From assembly GCF_001040705.1 (NCBI RefSeq), contig NZ_CVQP01000003.1, positions 103,866-167,865 of the forward strand: a DNA stretch of 64,000 nt, in the 5' to 3' direction. The position numbers and the translations under genes are program-made. The notes under the pieces are model-generated. The model saw only the letters and a list, made by a program, of their open reading frames with translations, was not told where the DNA came from and did no database searches. Origin of the DNA: Rhodococcus sp. RD6.2 (GTDB taxonomy: Bacteria > Actinomycetota > Actinomycetes > Mycobacteriales > Mycobacteriaceae). Each line of letters begins with the position of its first letter. The first letter of the stretch is position 1. Below, in pieces: positions 9,659-16,710 of this stretch.

Positions 9659-10019
9659 TGGTCTCCCTTGCTGCTGCGGCCAATATCTCCAGCGATGTCA
9701 CATGATGATCCACCAGCATGATCGAGTGGCCGAGAGGGTGCTTCCCTGCGTGTGCATGGGCATCGATCACAGCACCCATCCGTTCCCCGCGGATGCTCCC
9801 GCCGATCTGCGCCAGCTGGGCCGATAGCCCCTGACGTTATGTCATTCCCCGTGAGCACATCCCAGGGAGGTCCATCATTCGACTGACACCCACCCGCGGG
9901 CCGTGCGGAATTCGGCGGTGTCTGGCGCGTCCTGCTGGTACAGGTATTGGCCGGCCCATGCCGTCAGCGACCCGCGGACGGACCCGAGGGAGGCCGCATA
10001 GACCGGAACCGAGGAGCTC
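9659..10019. other. Intergenic region, divergent promoters
   Basis: This 361-bp stretch separates the leftward DUF262 gene from a rightward lipoprotein gene, so both promoters should lie here. Short open frames exist on the minus strand, but they lack convincing starts or codon bias. I see no RNA gene, repeat or clear hairpin. Confidence 0.5.
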
Positions 10020-10579
10020 GTGAGACGACGCATGCTGGCCGCACCCGCGTTGCTGGTGGCGCTCGCGGCATGCGGAACCCCGGAGTCCGTGCCGCCGCCG
10101 ACCACCCAGGTGTCCACCCCGTCGGCGGCGACCAGCTCCCCCACCGCAATGCCATCGGTGGTCGTGAGTCCGCCCGCCATCACGCCGGCGGCCGCCGAAC
10201 TAACTCCCCCCGCCGCACCCGAGGTGCATCCGCCGGTCACCGAGGCGCATTTCGTGCACTGCCTCGCTGTGGGCGACGGTGCGACGCTGCTGAGTGACGG
10301 GACCACGGGTACTCCCCCGATTGCGTCGCCGAGAAGACACGGCCTCCCGAGGTACCGCCGCCCGCGCCGGCACCTGACGTACCCTCGTACGTCGAGCCGA
10401 CGCCCACCACCGTCGAGCCGTACCGGCCGACCGGGCCCCTTCCTGCCCAGCACGGCTACGAGGTGACGCTCGGGACGAGCTGCACACCCGGATCGACCGG
10501 CCACACGAGCAACGGCATCAGTGCCCGCTGTGTGCCGGTGAACCAACACGACAACGGCGGCTACATCTGGGAGCAGTGA
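10020..10579 (+). pseudogene. Secreted lipoprotein gene with a single-base frameshift
   Basis: GTG at 10020 behind GAGGAG opens a lipoprotein precursor with signal MRRRMLAAPALLVALAACG (lipobox LAAC) and a long Pro/Thr/Ser linker. The frame reads FVHCLAVGDGATLLSDG and then goes out of phase. The true C-terminus continues in another frame from about 10315: DCVAEKTRPPEV, then a second Pro-rich linker, then LGTSCTPGSTGHTSNGISAR and NQHDNGGYIWEQ before TGA at 10577. One extra G in the ACGGGTAC stretch at about 10308 would join them as TTG-YSPDC. The intact C-terminal half argues for a recent mutation or a sequencing error. The product would be surface-anchored, function unknown. Confidence 0.7.
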
Positions 10580-10674
10580 CGGACCGGCGAACGACCGGAC
10601 CTCCGGTGCAGCGCAATCGAATCCCGACCAGCACTCGGGCCGCCCACACAACACAGGCACGACGAGGAGCACAG

Positions 10675-10911
10675 ATGCTGAGCAAGGTCCACGTACGGAA
10701 CGGAGTCATGGCGGCGGCCGCGTTGATCGCGGTCATGCCGGCGGTCGCGGCCTGCGGCGACAGCGAACGGTGCGCGGAGTTGCGCGAGTGGTACGACTCC
10801 GCACCCTACGACTCCAACCCCACCATCGCCCGCGACTTCCAGCGGGCGTGCAACGAGACGCCGCCCCCGGTGATCAACGGCGAGTTGGACGAGGATTTCA
10901 ACTACACCTGA
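10675..10911 (+). CDS. Small lipoprotein, 78 residues
   Basis: I start at ATG 10675, which has GAGGAG five bases upstream. The signal sequence includes VMAAAALIAVMPAVAACG, a lipobox AAC. The mature part is about 50 residues, acidic, with two further cysteines (SERCAELREWYD and RDFQRACNETPPP) that could pair in an oxidising exterior. No family is recognised. It follows the frameshifted lipoprotein by 95 bp and ends just before a strong hairpin. Confidence 0.65.
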   Translation: MLSKVHVRNGVMAAAALIAVMPAVAACGDSERCAELREWYDSAPYDSNPTIARDFQRACNETPPPVINGELDEDFNYT

Positions 10912-10918
10912 TCGGACC

Positions 10919-10953
10919 GGCGGCCCACACCGGGTTCGTCGGTGTAGGCCGCC
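10919..10953 (+). terminator. Hairpin terminator between convergent genes
   Basis: Arms GGCGGCC and GGCCGCC are extended inward by ACACCG/CGGTGT across one mismatch, about 13 bp with a 7-base loop. It lies between the stops of the 78-residue lipoprotein and the leftward 92-residue gene. There is no long T run, as usual for high-GC actinobacteria. Confidence 0.65.
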
Positions 10954-10978
10954 CGTCGGGCGAGGTCGCCGCCAGCGT

Positions 10979-11257
10979 CTACGGGCTGATCTCCCCGAGG
11001 CTCGTGACCGAGGCGGTCAGGCGATGGACCTGATTCGGGTTGGCGTGCAGGTCAACCAGCCCCTGCGCGAGATCGTGCGCCTCGTCGGTGGTCTCGCCGA
11101 GAACCCGGAGGGTGATCGCTGTCCGGTGCGCCGCTCCCCACTCGGTCTTCGGAGTGAACGCGTCGAGCCGCTCGTAACGGTCATCGAGGTCGTCCTGGGT
11201 GAGTCCGTCGAATCGCTCGGCGAGCTCGATGCTGACGATGAACTCCTGTCGGGCCAC
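10979..11257 (-). CDS. Hypothetical protein, 92 residues
   Basis: GTG at 11257 follows GGAGGAG, which fixes the start as MARQEFIVSIELAERFDGLT. The protein ends near HRLTASVTSLGEISP. It is a small alpha/beta protein: an N-terminal strand, helix, then strand ITLRVLGETTDEAHDLAQGL followed by a helix. That pattern resembles a small ferredoxin-like fold, but I recognise no family. It has no signal peptide or cysteine. It is a single leftward gene between rightward ones. Confidence 0.55.
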   Translation of the reverse strand: MARQEFIVSIELAERFDGLTQDDLDDRYERLDAFTPKTEWGAAHRTAITLRVLGETTDEAHDLAQGLVDLHANPNQVHRLTASVTSLGEISP

Positions 11258-11477
11258 GGTGGGCTCCTCCGGTGCGTGGGGCGTGCTGTCCCGGTGAGAG
11301 TGCGGGATCGGAGGCTTGCGAGCAAGCGAAACGTGACAGCCCTGACCGCACATCCACCCCCAGGCTGGCGCGCACCGACAATCTTGTTCCCGGGCAGGTC
11401 GCGGCCGCCCGGCCGCGGTCTGGCGTTGGACCATCGGCAACGAGGTTGCTGCCGGCACCGACATCGAGCTCGACACC

Positions 11478-11804
11478 GTGGAGGTGGTCGAACCAAACGA
11501 CGGCGAACTGACCGCCGACTTCAGCCGCCACATGATCGCCGGCTACGAACGCGGCCGCAGCGAGGCCGGGTACAACGCCACCTATTTCCGTTCGATGCTC
11601 GCCGAGATCGGCCCGGTCGCGACCGCGAAGAAGCTGCTGGCGTCGCCCACGGTGTCGGACGGCTTCGCATCGCTCTGGGAGCGCGGACGCCTCGATCTCA
11701 CTGTGGAAGCGCTCGTCCTCGATCCTCGGTTCGAGACGCTGTTCGACCTCGATGAGTTGAACATCGCGCGTCGACGTCTGGAGCAGTTCGACTACTCGGC
11801 GTGA
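11478..11804 (+). CDS. C-terminal fragment of a larger accessory protein (probable remnant)
   Basis: The frame from GTG 11478 encodes about 108 residues: FSRHMIAGYERGRSEAGYNA, then SDGFASLWERGRLDLTVEAL and DELNIARRRLEQF. This pattern I recall as the C-terminal segment of much longer actinobacterial accessory proteins. Good codon usage extends upstream in the same frame (WRWTIGNEVAAGTDIELDTV) without a start codon, so this looks like the tail of a gene whose 5' part has been lost. It may still be translated from GTG 11478, but I would treat it as decayed. Confidence 0.5.
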   Translation: MEVVEPNDGELTADFSRHMIAGYERGRSEAGYNATYFRSMLAEIGPVATAKKLLASPTVSDGFASLWERGRLDLTVEALVLDPRFETLFDLDELNIARRRLEQFDYSA

Positions 11805-11934
11805 CGGATCAGGCTGCTCGTGCGAACGACTTGTTACAGGCCCGCGGGATGCAGTGAACCCTAGGGTAAGCAACCGCAGAGATATTCGGCCTCCGACGAC
11901 GGCGCCGATGTCGCTACAAACCTGAGGAGGTCAG

Positions 11935-12222
11935 GTAGCCAACGACAACGACGGCGCCGACACCAAGCTCGTCGACCTGCAGTACCGTACCCGGATGCAG
12001 ATTCTCTGCAAGGTCGTCAACGATCGATCCGGCCGAATTGACTGTCCTGGAAGAAGCCGAGATCCAGTGTCGGAGGAGTTCGTCGTCGAGCGACTGTCGG
12101 CGTCGATCATCGTGGTCGTCACCGACACACCCGACCGCGTCAGTATCCGTGGCCCAGTCGTGGTTGAGAGGAACCGACCAGAAATGGTCACCGCAATCGC
12201 CTCGCCAAACCCGTCGGCATGA
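11935..12222 (+). CDS. Small ORF with GTA where a start codon is expected
   Basis: A near-perfect ribosome site GAGGAGG (11924-11930) lies four bases before GTA at 11935, from which a 95-codon frame with good GC3 bias runs to TGA at 12220. The frame reads ANDNDGADTKLVDLQYRTR. The first in-frame ATG is at 11995 and has no ribosome site. The gene may have lost its start by a G-to-A change, or be a remnant. No family is recognised. Confidence 0.35.
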   Translation, partial: VANDNDGADTKLVDLQYRTRMQILCKVVNDRSGRIDCPGRSRDPVSEEFVVERLSASIIVVVTDTPDRVSIRGPVVVERNRPEMVTAIASPNPSA

Positions 12223-12265
12223 CCGGAGACCCTTCAGAGGCCGACGTGGAGACGGTCACGGTGAG

Positions 12266-13672
12266 CTACTCGATCAGGTCGAGGTACGGCCACAGCGCAT
12301 CCGTCAAACCGCTCTCGGTTCGAAGCCGTTTCAGTGTCTTGGCTTCGATCTGACGGATGCGCTCGCGTGTGACGCCGTAGATCTGACCGATCTCGTCGAG
12401 TGTGCGTGGTTCGCCGTCGAGGGTCCCCTCGTCGAGGCCATGCCACGGCCCTGCGTAGTTGCTGACAAACCCATGCCGCAAGGCGATTACGGCAGCCTCG
12501 CGGTCCTTGAGGCGATCGAACATCGCCTCGAATTGCCGATGCAGATCCTCGTGAAAGACGACTTCCAGACCCTCCACAGCGTCGTCCTCGATGTCGGGGT
12601 TCGGCCCACGATCCTCGTCCGGGCTCGGCACGGTCGCATTCGAATCGACCGTGTCATCCAAGCTTTCGACAGGTTGTGACCAGCTTTCGAGCATTCGCAC
12701 CTTGTCGACATCCATCTCAGCGGCGATCGCAATCTCCGCGTCGCTCGCCACCCGCCCAGTGATGCGCTCACTCTCGTCACGTAATCGGCCGAGTCGGCTG
12801 ACGTCTTCGACGACATGCACTGGAAGTCGCACGCTGCGCGCCTTGTCTGCTATCCCACGGGTGATCGCCTGCCGAATCCACCACGTCGCGTATGTGGAGA
12901 ACTTGTTGCCCTGCATGTAGTCGAACTTCTCGACCGCCCTGATCAAACCCAGGTTGCCCTCCTGGATCAGGTCGAGCAGCTCGAGTCCGCGGTCCTCGTA
13001 CGCCTTGGCGGTGTGCACCACGAGCCGAAGGTTCGCCTCGATCATGTGGTTTCGAGCGCGGACACCATCGCGAACAAGGCTCCGCATGTCCCGACGATCT
13101 GTCGATGAAATCCGCTCGCCGCTCTCCTCTGCGAGATTCAGGAGCTCCTCGGCGTAGAGGCCCGCCTCGATTCGCTGCGCCAGGTCCACCTCCACTTCGG
13201 CGGCGAGGAGGTCGATCCGACGAATGCGCTTCATGTACCAGTCGATGGCATCAGCGGAAGTCGTATCGCCGTCCGAATCGATTGCGACGGGTTCGATCAT
13301 GATCCCGTGCAGTGGCGGTCGTGTGGCCCTTGATCGGACCTCCTGCACCTCGACACCCACGTCAACGAAGGACGCAACCAGTCGGTCGATTTCCGTCGTG
13401 CCGATTCCGAACCGAACGCCTCCGGGCCCGTCGCACACCACGTCAGCGCACCGCACGCGATCGTCGTCGCCTCGCGCGATGACGTGCGCACATGCCGATC
13501 CTGTTTCGGAGCCGCGGAACACGGTCAGCAACTCGACCGAACGCAGGGGCGCTCGCCGTGGGTCGGTCGGGTGTCTGAATTCCACACTCGCAGGCAGGTT
13601 CTCGCGGGTGATCCACACGTACCCGTCGTGCAGGATCAGCTGCCCGTCGTCACCGTCGAACCGTATGAACAC
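12266..13672 (-). CDS. Sigma-70 family RNA polymerase sigma factor with extra N-terminal PH-like domain
   Basis: GTG at 13672 is chosen because AGGGAGG sits five bases upstream; this gives 468 residues and a 10-bp gap to the previous gene. Residues 1-120 form an unusual domain (DGYVWITRENLPAS and PRRAPLRSVELLTV) resembling DUF4429/PH-like modules, also seen in the 722-residue protein of the same operon. The rest is a primary-type sigma: region 1.2 (DAIDWYMKRIRRIDLLAAE), region 2 (NLRLVVHTAKAYEDRG, DLIQEGNLGLIRAVEKFD, FSTYATWWIRQAI), region 3 and an acidic spacer. Region 4 ends with helix-turn-helix TLDEIGQIYGVTRERIRQIE. It should recruit RNA polymerase to specific promoters. It is the last gene of the six-gene operon, an odd place for a housekeeping sigma, so a dedicated role is likely. 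Confidence 0.9.
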   Translation of the reverse strand: MFIRFDGDDGQLILHDGYVWITRENLPASVEFRHPTDPRRAPLRSVELLTVFRGSETGSACAHVIARGDDDRVRCADVVCDGPGGVRFGIGTTEIDRLVASFVDVGVEVQEVRSRATRPPLHGIMIEPVAIDSDGDTTSADAIDWYMKRIRRIDLLAAEVEVDLAQRIEAGLYAEELLNLAEESGERISSTDRRDMRSLVRDGVRARNHMIEANLRLVVHTAKAYEDRGLELLDLIQEGNLGLIRAVEKFDYMQGNKFSTYATWWIRQAITRGIADKARSVRLPVHVVEDVSRLGRLRDESERITGRVASDAEIAIAAEMDVDKVRMLESWSQPVESLDDTVDSNATVPSPDEDRGPNPDIEDDAVEGLEVVFHEDLHRQFEAMFDRLKDREAAVIALRHGFVSNYAGPWHGLDEGTLDGEPRTLDEIGQIYGVTRERIRQIEAKTLKRLRTESGLTDALWPYLDLIE

Positions 13673-13682
13673 GACTGCCTCC

Positions 13683-14177
13683 CTATCTGAGCACGTCGCC
13701 CTTCGTCGCCCGTGCCTGCACCCGTTCAACTATCCGATCGACGAGCCTGGACGTGGTCTTCCACCGCATCGCGGCACCGTCGTGATTCATGCCCTGCTCG
13801 GCGATGATGTCCTTGAGCTGGTCGGCATCCAGGGTGGTCAGCCGGGCGCGCAGACCCGGTTCCCCGGACACCTCGTAGACGGCGAACGGGTCCAGCAGTC
13901 CCTTGGACCGTCGTGTCCGTGGCTTCGCTGCCGCCCGTGGGCGGGCGGGCGCCGGAGTACCCGCAGCCTCTGAGTCGGCGGTGAGTGCGTCGGCGAGCGC
14001 TTTCGCGAACCGCGGCGTCCGAGCGGCCTCTGCCGCGATGACGTGCACGAGCCGCGACAGCGCTTCCCCTGCAGCCGGGTTGGCGGTGACCAATGCGACG
14101 AGTGATGTCTCCGCTTCCGTCACCGCGCGCCGACGGCGCAGCGTCTCCGCATCCAGTCCGCCACTCTGTCCGTTCAT
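13683..14177 (-). CDS. Small ParA-partner-like protein, 164 residues
   Basis: ATG at 14177 overlaps the ParA stop by four bases (ATGA), which I prefer over ATG 14183. The N-terminal ~80 residues are helical and charged. A Pro/Ala/Arg-rich basic linker follows (about residues 80-95), then a conserved-looking C-terminal domain: GLLDPFAVYEVSGEPGLRAR, LKDIIAEQGMNHDGAAMRWK, RLVDRIVERVQAR. The linker and basic tail suit DNA binding, and the position right after parA is where a ParB-type adaptor would sit, but there is no ParB motif. I recognise the C-terminal pattern only as a recurrent one in accessory operons. Confidence 0.7.
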   Translation of the reverse strand: MNGQSGGLDAETLRRRRAVTEAETSLVALVTANPAAGEALSRLVHVIAAEAARTPRFAKALADALTADSEAAGTPAPARPRAAAKPRTRRSKGLLDPFAVYEVSGEPGLRARLTTLDADQLKDIIAEQGMNHDGAAMRWKTTSRLVDRIVERVQARATKGDVLR

Positions 14178-15022
14178 TGCCATGCCAACCGCACCTTTGT
14201 TGTCGCGATGAAATCCTGGGCCAGGTCACGCAGTGCCGCGAACTGGCCGTCGTTGCCGTACTTCTTGTGCAGCGTGCCGAAGTCCGCGTACTCGGCGGCC
14301 GCGGCGATCTGGTTCGCCTCCGGGATCAGCGACGGAAATACCATCGAGATCTGTCTGTTGCGATTCAGGTCGTCGACGGTGTTGCGGTGCACGGCGGACG
14401 CCTTGCGGTACTTGGTCACCACCACTCCGAGCTCGACGATGCTGGTTCCCCATTCGTCGGCGAACTGCCGAACCCGTTCCTGCACCGGCCCGATCCCGTA
14501 CGTGGACATCACGTCCGGAATGGTCGGGATGAGGTACGCGTCCGCCAGCCGCAGCCCGTTGAGTGTCATCGCACCCAGGTTGGGCGGGCAGTCGATGAGG
14601 ACGTAGTCGTAGTCGACGAGGACCGGCTTCAGTGCCCGCGCCAGGACCTCGGTTGGGCCGTCGGCGATGTCGGTGATCCGGTCCTGCAGGCCGATCAACC
14701 GGAGCGACGACGGCAGCAGGTCCACCGACGTGACGGAGGGCAGTGCCGACACCTGCCGCTGGATGAGCGTCGACACGTCCACGGGTCCGGGACGATCGCC
14801 GAGCGCAACCTCGAACAGCGTCGCGAGTGTCCCTCCCGCGGCGTCGAGTTCACCCCATCGCTGCTCGCCGATCATCATGATCGTCAAGTTCGTCTGCGGA
14901 TCCAGATCGATGAGGAGTACCCGCTGGCCGAATTCCCCGGACAGCATCTCTGCGAGCGCCGCGGTCGTCGTTGTCTTCCCCACCCCGCCTTTGAGGTTGA
15001 TCGTTGCCACGACGTGGGTCAC
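14174..15022 (-). CDS. ParA/MinD-family ATPase
   Basis: GTG at 15022 overlaps the SF2 helicase stop (GTGA). The 282-residue protein opens with the deviant Walker A NLKGGVGKTTTTAALAEML (signature lysine present) followed by VLLIDLDPQTNLTIMM. The Walker B/A' strand is YDYVLIDCPPNLGAMTLNGL and a later motif is YLIPTIPDVMSTYGIGP. Length and motifs match ParA ATPases that move plasmids, chromosomes or protein cargo on nucleoid DNA. No parS-like repeats or replication gene are visible, so partition of this locus is not supported. Its place inside a helicase/nuclease/sigma operon suggests it positions or gates that complex. Confidence 0.9.
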   Translation of the reverse strand: MTHVVATINLKGGVGKTTTTAALAEMLSGEFGQRVLLIDLDPQTNLTIMMIGEQRWGELDAAGGTLATLFEVALGDRPGPVDVSTLIQRQVSALPSVTSVDLLPSSLRLIGLQDRITDIADGPTEVLARALKPVLVDYDYVLIDCPPNLGAMTLNGLRLADAYLIPTIPDVMSTYGIGPVQERVRQFADEWGTSIVELGVVVTKYRKASAVHRNTVDDLNRNRQISMVFPSLIPEANQIAAAAEYADFGTLHKKYGNDGQFAALRDLAQDFIATTKVRLAWQ

Positions 15023-16710
15023 GCGGACTCCCCCAATCCTTCGTCGCCGACTGCCTGCATCACCATGGCAGACAGGTCCGACAGAGCCCCTGCGACGTCA
15101 GCGGCTTCGAGTCGGGCCAGCGCCGCCGCCTCATGGGCCCGCACGTCCGACTCGGTGATGTCGAGCATCTCGGATGTCTGTCGGATCGACGCACGATTTC
15201 CTTCTCCGATCCCCAGTCGGCACAGCATCACCTGGATCTCGCCGGGTTCGAGCACCGCGAGGCACGACAGCAACAAGTCCGTGACCGCGAGGTCGGAGCT
15301 GGCCACACTCACGGTCAGGAGGGAGCGCGTCTCGCTCACCGTCTCCACGTCATCGTTGTCGGCAAGAGGCTGTGTCGCCAACTGCTCGGCGGGTTGCGGC
15401 GCCCGCGACAACCAGTCGGCGAGCAGTCCCGGCGCGTCGCCCGCATCGACGTCGACGAGGTCCGACGCGATCGTGGTGAGCTGCTCGAGAAAGGTGCCGT
15501 GTGCGCCGCGGCCCGGGTCCTCACTGCTCTCCCCGATGTAGAGCACCAGGAAGGACGCGTGACGTCCGTCCGACTTGGGGCGGACGATCCGGCCCATCCT
15601 CTGAATCATCTGCCGACGGGTCCGGCTGCTGGCCAGAATGATTCCCACGTCGGCCTCAGGGACGTCGACGCCCTCGTCGAGCACTCGCGGCGCCGCGAGT
15701 GTGGTCATGATGCCCTCTTTGAACAACCCGAGCAGCTCCGCGCGGTCGCCGGTCGACAGGTCACTCGTGTAGGGCGCGGCGACCACTCCCTGCTCGAGCA
15801 GCGCCTCCGCCGCCAGCTTGGCGGACTCCTTGGTCTCGGAGAACACGATGCTGCGTCCGCCGGTGGCGAGGACGCTGCCGATCTCCCGGAGGGTGTCCAA
15901 CTTGCCCTGACTCTCCGCCAAGATCGCTCGACGGCGCGAAAACGCCTTCAGATAGCGCCGCGCCGACCACGTGGCCCGGTCTGCGCCGCCCTCGCTGAGA
16001 ATCATCACGTCACGCATGAACTCGCCGAACGGCTCCTCACGGCACCCGTACTTCCGGGTCAGCGCCAACCGCTCCTTCGTGACGGTCTCGTCCAGTTCGT
16101 TGTACTCGAACTGTTCCTCTGGTGTGAACGGCACCGAAACGAGCATCACCCGCACAGGCGCGAGAATCCCGTCGGTGTGCCCACGTGGGTAGTCACAACC
16201 GGGGATGAGCGTCTCGAAGTACGGCAGCAGGTGTTCCTGGATGCCATTGTCGTTTCGCTCGAATGTCGCTGTAAGACCGATCCGTTCGTCGAAGGCGTCG
16301 CTGAGCAACCGCGAAAACGACGATGCCCCGTAGCGGTGCACCTCGTCCGCCACCAGAAGCGCCGGCCCGTCGGGCATGGGCGCACCGGACCCGATCGCGG
16401 ACTGGACCGTGCTCACCAGGATGTCGACGCCTGCAAAACTGTCAGTCACGCCCGCTCCGCGGCGCCCGACCCGAGCATTCGGGACCGCCCGGCGGATCGC
16501 CTGGTACCACTGCTCGAGCAGCGCCACCCCCGGCACCACCACCAGCACGGTCCGTCCCCGATCGACCGCATCCGCGGCGGCGGTGATCCCGACCGCGGTC
16601 TTGCCCGTTCCCGTGACGGCCTCGACGACACCCCTACGTCCGGCCGCGACCCACCTGTCGAATGCCTCCTGCTGCCATGCCCGCAGTTCGAAGCCGCCGA
16701 CTGCGCTCAT
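15019..16710 (-). CDS. SF2 DEAD/DEAH-type helicase with sigma-region-4-like tail
   Basis: ATG at 16710 overlaps the giant gene's stop (ATGA) and gives 563 residues. It begins MSAVGGFELRAWQQEAFDRW (Q-like motif) and has Walker A VEAVTGTGKTAVGI (about residue 33). Next come motif II VADEVHRYG (about 123), motif III GLTATFERND (about 145) and motif VI MIQRMGRIVRPKSDGR (about 370). This is the UvrB/ResIII/XPB-like DNA translocase group. The last ~90 residues contain LDITESDVRAHEAAALARLE, which aligns by eye with the sigma-region-4 helix-turn-helix of the operon's sigma factor (YGVTRERIRQIEAKTLKRLR). It probably remodels DNA for the associated nuclease; the tail may contact promoters or polymerase. 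Confidence 0.88.
   Translation of the reverse strand: MSAVGGFELRAWQQEAFDRWVAAGRRGVVEAVTGTGKTAVGITAAADAVDRGRTVLVVVPGVALLEQWYQAIRRAVPNARVGRRGAGVTDSFAGVDILVSTVQSAIGSGAPMPDGPALLVADEVHRYGASSFSRLLSDAFDERIGLTATFERNDNGIQEHLLPYFETLIPGCDYPRGHTDGILAPVRVMLVSVPFTPEEQFEYNELDETVTKERLALTRKYGCREEPFGEFMRDVMILSEGGADRATWSARRYLKAFSRRRAILAESQGKLDTLREIGSVLATGGRSIVFSETKESAKLAAEALLEQGVVAAPYTSDLSTGDRAELLGLFKEGIMTTLAAPRVLDEGVDVPEADVGIILASSRTRRQMIQRMGRIVRPKSDGRHASFLVLYIGESSEDPGRGAHGTFLEQLTTIASDLVDVDAGDAPGLLADWLSRAPQPAEQLATQPLADNDDVETVSETRSLLTVSVASSDLAVTDLLLSCLAVLEPGEIQVMLCRLGIGEGNRASIRQTSEMLDITESDVRAHEAAALARLEAADVAGALSDLSAMVMQAVGDEGLGESA

Noticed and set aside
9634..9858. Small minus-strand ORF in the gap before 10020
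   Set aside because: No ribosome site, Cys/Arg-rich composition without family resemblance, and it overlaps the start of the DUF262 gene.
14174..15022. ParA as evidence of an integrated plasmid
   Set aside because: No replication gene, relaxase, integrase, parS repeats or attachment sites are visible nearby, and the gene overlaps its helicase neighbour, so a role in the operon is more likely than partition.
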